DNA of 6,966 nt from TMED14 sp038145075 (lineage in GTDB: Bacteria > Bacteroidota > Bacteroidia > Flavobacteriales > Schleiferiaceae): NCBI GenBank assembly GCA_038145075.1, contig JAYQOY010000074.1, positions 1-6,966 on the forward strand. Direction: 5' to 3'. A program made the translations under genes and the position numbers. The notes beneath the pieces were generated by a model. It was not told the DNA's origin. It saw only the letters and a list, made by a program, of their open reading frames with translations, and ran no database searches. Numbering within the stretch: position 1 is the stretch's first letter; each line of letters begins with the position of its first letter. Positions 1 through 4,755 of this stretch are shown here, one piece after another.

Positions 1-18
1 GATTAAGGGTAAAAGAGA

Positions 19-33
19 TTAAGCGTTTAAGCG
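19..33. repeat. Two copies of TTAAGCG, 8-bp period
   Basis: TTAAGCG occurs at 19-25 and again at 27-33, giving an 8-bp period, and a shorter relative (GATTAAG) lies at 1-7. The stretch is A/T-richer than the rest of the window and lies downstream of the hydrolase gene. The period matches that of the octamer array further right, so the two may be parts of one repetitive intergenic element. With only two full copies, chance is possible. Confidence 0.4.
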
Positions 34-44
34 AAAAGGCTACA

Positions 45-55
45 GCGCGAAGCGC
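45..55 (-). terminator. Weak hairpin, possible end of the hydrolase transcript
   Basis: GCGC (45-48) and GCGC (52-55) can pair around a 3-nt loop. On the minus strand a run of four T follows about 7 nt later (34-37). The hairpin lies about 50 nt past the hydrolase stop codon, where a terminator would be expected. The stem is only 4 bp and the T run is short and distant, so this is a weak candidate. No better intrinsic terminator is visible in 1-105. Confidence 0.2.
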
Positions 56-57
56 GT

Positions 58-118
58 GCTCTCTAGCTCTCTAGCTTCAGGGCGCAGCCCGAGCTTTCTA
101 GCCCTCTAGCTCTCTAGC
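58..118. repeat. Octamer repeat array, five GCTCTCTA-like units in two blocks
   Basis: Block A holds two exact GCTCTCTA units (58-65, 66-73). Block B holds three units: GCTTTCTA (93-100), GCCCTCTA (101-108) and GCTCTCTA (109-116), ending in GC. The 19 bp between the blocks (74-92) contain a small GC-rich hairpin, GGGC-GCA-GCCC (80-90). Block B runs into the 3' end of the hydrolase gene: its TAG stop (106-108) and its last Leu-Glu-Ser codons are made of repeat sequence. Units differ only by T/C changes at positions 3 and 4. The function is unknown; replication slippage or an intergenic repeat family are the obvious explanations. Confidence 0.75.
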
Positions 119-891
119 AAAAACGGCAAAACCGCCTCCTGAAAAGCTTCGGGTTTTTCGGCGTGCACCCAGTGGCCCGCGTCGGGGATGGATTCCAGGC
201 GGGCCAGGGGGAAGTGGTCCATAATGCCGCTCCAGTCTTCGTCGAGGATATAGCCGCTGCGGGCGCCTCGAACAAAGAGGGTGGACCCGATGTAGCGGTC
301 TTCTGGGGCCAAGGCTTGGCCGATGCGGCTCATTTGGGCTTCGAGGACGGGAAGGTTGAATTTCCAGCCGAGTTGGCCGTTGTCCTTCCATTCGAGGTTT
401 TTGAGCAGGAACTGGCGCATGCCCCAGTCGGGCAGATGGGATTCGAGGGCGCGATCGGCTTCCGTGCGGCTTTTCAGTTGGGGAAAATTCAACTGGTGCA
501 TGGCATCGACGACGACTTGGTGGTGCGGGGGATAGGATTTTGGACCGATATCGATAACGGCCAAACGCTCCACCAACTGGGGGTACTTGACGGCCAGCGC
601 CATGACGGTTTTGCCGCCCATGCTATGGCCCAGCCAACGAACGGGGCGCTCGCCAAAATGCTCCAAGGCATAGGCCCGAACGTCTTCCACCATATCGGCA
701 TAGGTATGGGAAGCGGCGTGCGGCGAACGGCCGTGGTTGCGCTGATCGACCAAATGCACATTCAGGCCGTTTTCACCCCATACGCGGGCGTGACTGGCCC
801 AATTGTCGCCCATGCCAAACAAGCCGTGAAGGACCACGAGGGGCTCTCCCCCGTTGCCCATGATCTTGCTGGCAAGCGGCAGGGCAGCCAT
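106..891 (-). CDS. Alpha/beta hydrolase, YbfF/ABHD11-type esterase
   Basis: This 261-residue protein is a likely cytoplasmic serine esterase; it has no signal peptide. The oxyanion-hole motif HGLFGMGDNW is at 22-31, the strand-loop VDQRNHGRSPH at 48-58, and the nucleophile elbow GHSMGG at 88-93 (Ser90). The catalytic His is probably His240 in DAGHW. Asp114 in VIDIGP lies where YbfF is thought to carry its acid; an acid near DEDW (about 218-221) is the alternative. Length fits the family (about 255-270). The start ATG (889-891) shares one base with the pdxJ stop (TAATG), so translation is probably coupled to pdxJ; no Shine-Dalgarno sequence is seen. The last three codons and stop lie in an octamer repeat array. 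The physiological substrate is unknown; YbfF acts on short acyl esters and thioesters in vitro, so a similar role is only inference. Confidence 0.9.
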   Translation of the reverse strand: MAALPLASKIMGNGGEPLVVLHGLFGMGDNWASHARVWGENGLNVHLVDQRNHGRSPHAASHTYADMVEDVRAYALEHFGERPVRWLGHSMGGKTVMALAVKYPQLVERLAVIDIGPKSYPPHHQVVVDAMHQLNFPQLKSRTEADRALESHLPDWGMRQFLLKNLEWKDNGQLGWKFNLPVLEAQMSRIGQALAPEDRYIGSTLFVRGARSGYILDEDWSGIMDHFPLARLESIPDAGHWVHAEKPEAFQEAVLPFLLES

Positions 892-1649
892 TAGCGAAGT
901 AGTTGTTGGCGGTAGCGCTGTACCGTGTTTTCGAGGCCCAAGTAGAGGGCGTCAGAAATTAAGGCGTGACCGATGCTCACCTCGTCGAGGTGGGGCAGGC
1001 TTTGGGCGAAGTAGGCCAAATTGTCGGCGTTGAGGTCGTGGCCGGCATTCACCCCCAGGCCGGCGGCGTGGGCGATTCGGGAGGCTTCCACATAGGGGGC
1101 CACGGCAGCGGATCGGTTGCTGGCATAGCCGGTGGCGTAGGCCTCGGTGTAGAGTTCGATGCGGGCGGCCCCGAGGGCAGCGGCGGCCTCAATGCGGGCG
1201 GCATCGCATTCGATAAAGAGCGAGGTCCGGATACCTGCGGCACGAAACTCGTCCAAGACCTCGCGGAGCAAGCTGCCATGCGCCAACGTATCCCAGCCGG
1301 CGTTGCTGGTGAGGACATCGGGGGCGTCGGGGACGAGGGTTACTTGTTCGGGTCGGCATTCCTTGACGAGGTCGATAAAATCGCGCGAGGGGTAGCCTTC
1401 GATGTTGTATTCCGTGTGGACCAGGGCGCGGAGGGCGCGTGCGTCGGCGTAGCGGATGTGGCGCTCGTCGGGGCGGGGGTGTATGGTGATGCCTTGGGCG
1501 CCGAATTCTTGGATGCGCACCGCTGCCTCGAGCACGTCGGGGGTTTGGCCGCCGCGGGCATTTCGGAGGGTGGCAATTTTGTTGATGTTGACGCTAAGGC
1601 GAGTCGCTTCCACGGATTCAAGGGGTTTGAGGGTACAAAGTTCGGGCAT
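891..1649 (-). CDS. pdxJ: Pyridoxine 5'-phosphate synthase PdxJ
   Basis: PdxJ condenses 1-deoxy-D-xylulose 5-phosphate with 3-amino-2-oxopropyl phosphate to give pyridoxine 5'-phosphate, the ring-closing step of the DXP-dependent vitamin B6 route in the cytoplasm. The protein is a TIM barrel of 252 residues (family about 235-245). Visible motifs are VNINKIATLRNARGG (20-34), ITIHPRPDERHI (54-65), NIEG (82-85), RIELYTEAYA (163-172), VNAGHDL (200-206) and IGHALI (227-231). His57, Glu84 and His204 match the E. coli catalytic residues His45, Glu72 and His193. Asn23-Lys24 replace the Asp-His of the enterobacterial DXP-binding motif, as is usual in Bacteroidota. The ATG start gives about 16 residues before the conserved core; a GTG at 1611-1613 would give a more typical N-terminus, so the start is uncertain. 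It lies 21 bp from the divergent CBS gene and overlaps the hydrolase gene by 1 nt. Confidence 0.95.
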   Translation of the reverse strand: MPELCTLKPLESVEATRLSVNINKIATLRNARGGQTPDVLEAAVRIQEFGAQGITIHPRPDERHIRYADARALRALVHTEYNIEGYPSRDFIDLVKECRPEQVTLVPDAPDVLTSNAGWDTLAHGSLLREVLDEFRAAGIRTSLFIECDAARIEAAAALGAARIELYTEAYATGYASNRSAAVAPYVEASRIAHAAGLGVNAGHDLNADNLAYFAQSLPHLDEVSIGHALISDALYLGLENTVQRYRQQLLR

Positions 1650-1670
1650 CCGGGCTAACTTCGTAATACT

Positions 1671-2285
1671 TTGGACTGGAACAATCTACTCAACACGCAA
1701 CCTGCGCCCTTGGTTTCGGACGCTTCAGAAGAGGCCTACCTCGCTGCGAGCCAGGAGAGCCGCACCCGCTTTTGGCCGGTCGTGGAGGAAAGTCTCTACG
1801 TTGGCATGATGGGGCCGGACGGTTCGGTCCAAAACGTCCCCGCCCTCCAAGACGCCCAGCACCCCATTGACGCTCTGGCCATTGCCAGTGCGTGGAATAT
1901 GGACTGTGTGGCGGTCTGTCAAGGGGACACCTACCAGGGCGTCTACAAAAGCAGCGACATCGCGGAACACATCGGGCAGCAGTGGAGTTTCCAACTGCCG
2001 GGGTCGACCATTTGGTTTGAGCATCCGGCCGACAAGCCCTTTGGCGGCGATTGGATACGTGCCGTGGAGGCTGAGGGCATACGTGTGGTGGCCTTTGCCA
2101 GCGATTTTGTGGAGGAGCGCCGAAGCTTTAGTTCTTTTGCGCGCCTGGACCAGCGCGATCCCACGGCGGCCTTGGCGACTTTGGAGCGTTTGGGCGCCAC
2201 GATTTTGGGCTATTACCCCAAGGGCCAGCGCGCTCAGGAAGCGGAAGACCACTTGGACCACTTGATGCATTATTTGAACTTTTGA
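1671..2285 (+). CDS. CBS-domain protein upstream of nadK
   Basis: This 204-residue cytoplasmic protein resembles the roughly 220-residue CBS protein that sits between pdxJ and nadK in Flavobacteriia. CBS repeat 1 spans about 12-54 (PL near the start, then FWPVVEESLYVG), and repeat 2 about 65-118 (DALAIASAWN, then GVYKSSDIAEHI, the usual end of a CBS motif). The C-terminal part (about 120-204) has a beta-alpha-beta look (FARLDQ then AALATLERLGATILGYY), perhaps ACT-like, and ends in LDHLMHYLNF, much like family members. CBS pairs usually bind adenine nucleotides, so nucleotide sensing is plausible but not shown. The start chosen is TTG at 1671: the frame is closed by TAA at 1656-1658, and this start leaves 13 residues before the first PL, as in relatives recalled from memory. 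The first ATG lies too far inside. nadK begins 2 bp after the stop, implying co-transcription. Confidence 0.75.
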   Translation: MDWNNLLNTQPAPLVSDASEEAYLAASQESRTRFWPVVEESLYVGMMGPDGSVQNVPALQDAQHPIDALAIASAWNMDCVAVCQGDTYQGVYKSSDIAEHIGQQWSFQLPGSTIWFEHPADKPFGGDWIRAVEAEGIRVVAFASDFVEERRSFSSFARLDQRDPTAALATLERLGATILGYYPKGQRAQEAEDHLDHLMHYLNF

Positions 2286-2287
2286 GC

Positions 2288-3172
2288 ATGGCACGCATCG
2301 CGATTTTTGGCAAACGCATCCCGGACGAGGTCCAAACCTTCGTCGAGCGCACCATTCAATCCTTGCAACAGGAGGGCTGCGAGTTGGTGGTTTACCGCGG
2401 TTTTCAGAACCGAATCAACGAGCAATGGCAGCTGGGCTGGGCGTTTCCGGAATTTAAAAACGCCGAAGAACTTCAAGCCTGCCAGCCGGATTTCTTGCTG
2501 TCCATTGGCGGCGACGGGACCATTTTGGACGCCACTACGCTGGTGGAGCGTTCGGGCATTCCCATCATTGGTCTGAATACGGGCCGCCTTGGATTTTTGG
2601 CCAACATTACCCGCGATGAAGCGCCGCTGGCCCTCAAAGCGATTTTGGCCGGTGAATACACCCTCGACGAGCGGAATGCCCTAGAAGTGCACACCGCGAG
2701 CGACGACATCGTCCAGCCCAACTTTGCGCTCAACGAAATTGCCGTCAGCCGCAAAGGCACGACCAGTATGATTTCGGTGCATGTCTACCTGAACGGCGAA
2801 TTCCTGAACACCTACTGGGCGGATGGGCTGATGATTTCGACGCCTACGGGTTCGACCGGCTACAATTTGAGCTGCGGCGGCCCCATCCTGATGCCGGGCA
2901 GCAATAATTTCATCATTACCCCCATTGCGCCGCACAATTTAACCGTGCGTCCGCTCGTTATTCCCAATGCCGATACGATCACGTTGAAAGTGGAGGCACG
3001 AGAGGGAAATTACCTGGCGTCTTTGGACTCGCGCGTGTTCACCCTGGACTGCGAAACCGAGTTGACATTGAAGAAGGCGGACTTCCATTTTAAACTGGTC
3101 CGAACGGCCTACTCCGACTTCTCGTCCACCCTGCGCAACAAACTGCTCTGGGGCCTGGATCGCCGGAACTGA
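2288..3172 (+). CDS. nadK: NAD kinase
   Basis: NadK phosphorylates NAD+ at the 2'-hydroxyl of its adenosine ribose to make NADP+, the only de novo source of NADP in most bacteria; it is a soluble, usually oligomeric enzyme. The 294-residue product has the family signature in order: SIGGDGTILDAT (72-83, with the GGDGT loop and Asp76), GLNTGRLGFLA (95-105), the paired Asn149-Glu150 in FALNEIAVSR, TPTGSTGYNLSCGGP (185-199) and TPIAPHNL before the last beta sheet. Length matches bacterial NadK (about 290). ATG 2288 was chosen over an in-frame TTG at 2282: it lies 2 nt past the CBS stop and gives MARIAIFGKR, the expected beginning of the Rossmann-like fold. The gap to the next gene is 33 bp. No odd residues were seen. 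Confidence 0.97.
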   Translation: MARIAIFGKRIPDEVQTFVERTIQSLQQEGCELVVYRGFQNRINEQWQLGWAFPEFKNAEELQACQPDFLLSIGGDGTILDATTLVERSGIPIIGLNTGRLGFLANITRDEAPLALKAILAGEYTLDERNALEVHTASDDIVQPNFALNEIAVSRKGTTSMISVHVYLNGEFLNTYWADGLMISTPTGSTGYNLSCGGPILMPGSNNFIITPIAPHNLTVRPLVIPNADTITLKVEAREGNYLASLDSRVFTLDCETELTLKKADFHFKLVRTAYSDFSSTLRNKLLWGLDRRN

Positions 3173-3179
3173 TCCCTCT

Positions 3180-3196
3180 CCAAATCGTATCTTTGG
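3180..3196 (+). promoter_or_regulatory. Candidate Bacteroidota -7 promoter element within a small inverted repeat
   Basis: TATCTTTG at 3188-3195 matches the Bacteroidota -7 consensus TAnnTTTG exactly. It lies 10 nt before the ATG of the DUF6089 gene, in the only real gap of the plus-strand run. The element is embedded in an inverted repeat, CCAAA (3180-3184) with TTTGG (3192-3196) around a 7-nt loop. No clear -33 TTTG or TTG is present at the usual spacing of about 17-23 nt, and a start site here would leave a very short leader. An internal promoter for DUF6089-uppS-bamA is possible but unproven. Confidence 0.35.
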
Positions 3197-3205
3197 CGGC
3201 TGTTT

Positions 3206-4030
3206 ATGGGCAAGAAGTTCCTACATATCCTCGCATTTGCGCTCCTGCTGCCTGTGGCGGCCATGGGGCAGCGTTCGCAGGAACTCACCTTCGGTTGGGG
3301 CGGCACGGTTCTGCTCTCCGACATTGGCGCCGCAGGGGCCTCGCTTCCGCAGCGCAGCAACTGGGACATCGACTACCGCATTCAGGCCCATCCCCACTAC
3401 GCCTTTCACCTCAGCTACAGCGAGGGAGATCTCTATGCCTCGGACGCTCAAAGTGCCTGGAAGGAGCGTCAGCAGCGCAACATAACGGTCCAAACGCCCT
3501 ACCGCACCCTCTCCGCCCGCATCGAAGTCGACTACTTCGAGCAGCGCATCCCCTCCTTTGACTTCCAGCACAGTCCCTACCTCTTCGCCGGCTGGGGCCT
3601 CATGGCCTTTGAGCCCCAAGGCTACTACCAAGGCGACTGGATCAACCTCCAACCCCTGGGCACCGAAGGTCAAGGCTCCTCCGCCTCCCCCGAAGGCCTC
3701 TACGGCACCCGTGCGCGCATCCTGCCCTTCGGCCTAGGCTGGCGCGCCCAGCTCAATGCGCTTTGGGTCGTCAAAACCGAAGCCACCTGGGTCCTCACCA
3801 CCACCGACTACCTCGACGACACGCACGGCGTCTACGCTGACCCCGCGCGCATTCAGGAATCCCACGGCGATGCCGCGGTCTTCTTTGCCGACCCCTCCGG
3901 CTTGAGCTTGCCCGTAGGCATGGCCCGCGGAAACGCCCAAACCCAAGACGCTTACTTCACCCTGAATGTGGGGCTGGGCATCCACTTGGAGGCCTTCATG
4001 GAAAAATGTTCAAGCTTCTTGCACCGATGA
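3206..4030 (+). CDS. DUF6089-type outer-membrane beta-barrel protein
   Basis: This 274-residue protein is probably exported to the outer membrane. The N-terminus is a clear signal peptide: MGKK, a hydrophobic core (LHILAFALLLPVAA) and likely cleavage after Ala-Met-Gly (about residue 21). The mature part is rich in alternating aromatic/polar strands. It carries the landmarks of the Bacteroidota family usually annotated DUF6089: an early LLSDIG, then HPHYAFHLSYSEGDL (62-76), SPYLFAGWGLMAFEP (123-137) in mid-chain, LPFGLGWR (173-180), and TTTDYLDDTHGVYADP (198-213), followed by a final YFTLNVGLGIHLEAF strand. The family role is not established; a small OmpA/OmpW-like barrel is the best guess. 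The start ATG is preceded by a candidate -7 promoter element. The stop overlaps the uppS start as ATGA (4027-4030), so uppS translation is probably coupled to it. Its place next to bamA suggests an envelope function. Confidence 0.75.
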   Translation: MGKKFLHILAFALLLPVAAMGQRSQELTFGWGGTVLLSDIGAAGASLPQRSNWDIDYRIQAHPHYAFHLSYSEGDLYASDAQSAWKERQQRNITVQTPYRTLSARIEVDYFEQRIPSFDFQHSPYLFAGWGLMAFEPQGYYQGDWINLQPLGTEGQGSSASPEGLYGTRARILPFGLGWRAQLNALWVVKTEATWVLTTTDYLDDTHGVYADPARIQESHGDAAVFFADPSGLSLPVGMARGNAQTQDAYFTLNVGLGIHLEAFMEKCSSFLHR

Positions 4031-4755
4031 GCCTACCCAAACACATCGCCATCATCATGGACGGCAACGGCCGTTGGGCGAAGCAGCAAGGCTTCCGCAC
4101 CCGCATCCGCGGCCACGAAGTCGGCGTAGAGGCCTTGCGCCGCACGACTCAAGCCTGTGGCGAGCTGGGCATCCCCTACCTCACGGTCTACGCCTTTTCG
4201 GAAGAAAACTGGGCCCGCCCTCAAGCTGAAGTCAACGCCTTGATGAAGATTTTGGTCAGCAGCCTGAAAAAAGAACTGCCCACGCTCATGAAGCAAGGGG
4301 TTCAACTCCAGGCGATTGGTAAGCTAAACCTCCTCCCGGAGAGCGCCCAACGCGAGCTCCAGGAAGTCAAAGACGCCACAGCCGGCAATACGACATTGGT
4401 GCTGACGCTCGCGCTGAGCTACGGCAGCCGCCAGGAAATGCTCCACGCCACGCGCCAACTGGCCCAAGAAGTGGCGGACGGCACCCGAAGTGTGGACAGC
4501 ATCGACGAAGCGGCGTTTTCCGGAGCCCTGTACACGGCCGGCATGCCCGACCCGGATTTAGTTATCCGGACTTCCGGCGAACAGCGCATTTCCAATTACT
4601 TACTCTGGCAAATTAGTTACGCAGAATTGGTCTTCTTGCCCGTACTTTGGCCCGATTTTTCCAAGGAACACCTGGAAGAAGCCATCGCCAGCTATACCCA
4701 ACGCGAACGCCGCATGGGCAAGACCAGCGAACAATTGAACGAGACCGCCTCATGA
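4027..4755 (+). CDS. uppS: Undecaprenyl diphosphate synthase (isoprenyl transferase)
   Basis: UppS adds eight cis isoprene units from isopentenyl diphosphate to farnesyl diphosphate, giving the C55 carrier lipid precursor for peptidoglycan and surface polysaccharides; it works at the cytoplasmic membrane face. The 242-residue product shows all family blocks: LPKHIAIIMDGNGRWAK at 3-19 (catalytic Asp12), RGHEVGVEALR, LTVYAFSEENWARP, LALSYGSRQE, and PDLVIRTSGEQRISNYLLWQ at 176-195, followed by YAELVFLPVLWPDF. Length is normal (about 240-255). ATG 4027 was chosen over the upstream in-frame ATG 4006. It starts exactly where relatives start, and its ATGA overlap with the preceding stop is a standard coupling arrangement; the upstream start would add seven residues. 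The 3' end overlaps bamA by 4 nt. No missing active-site residue was seen. Confidence 0.97.
   Translation: MSLPKHIAIIMDGNGRWAKQQGFRTRIRGHEVGVEALRRTTQACGELGIPYLTVYAFSEENWARPQAEVNALMKILVSSLKKELPTLMKQGVQLQAIGKLNLLPESAQRELQEVKDATAGNTTLVLTLALSYGSRQEMLHATRQLAQEVADGTRSVDSIDEAAFSGALYTAGMPDPDLVIRTSGEQRISNYLLWQISYAELVFLPVLWPDFSKEHLEEAIASYTQRERRMGKTSEQLNETAS

Noticed and set aside
80..90. GGGC-GCA-GCCC hairpin as an intrinsic terminator of the hydrolase transcript
   Set aside because: The 4-bp stem is followed on the minus strand by mixed purine-rich repeat sequence with no T run.
163..894. Plus-strand open frame of 243 codons antisense to the hydrolase
   Set aside because: It mirrors the hydrolase codons almost exactly. 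The product has no recognisable motif, is glycine/valine/alanine-rich as expected from reading G+C-rich codons backwards, and the opposite strand has a clear family assignment.
966..1658. Plus-strand open frame of 230 codons antisense to pdxJ
   Set aside because: Same reasoning: low-complexity Gly/Val-rich product, and the opposite strand is unmistakably PdxJ.
2282..2287. TTG start for nadK overlapping the CBS stop
   Set aside because: An ATG two codons later gives the normal NadK N-terminus, and ATG is the stronger start.
1725..2294. Minus-strand open frame of 189 codons antisense to the CBS gene
   Set aside because: No motif and no gene context on that strand; the plus-strand frame fits the conserved pdxJ-CBS-nadK order and ends 2 bp before nadK.
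4006..4026. Earlier ATG start for uppS
   Set aside because: It would add seven residues before the conserved N-terminus; the ATGA overlap at 4027 gives the family-typical beginning.
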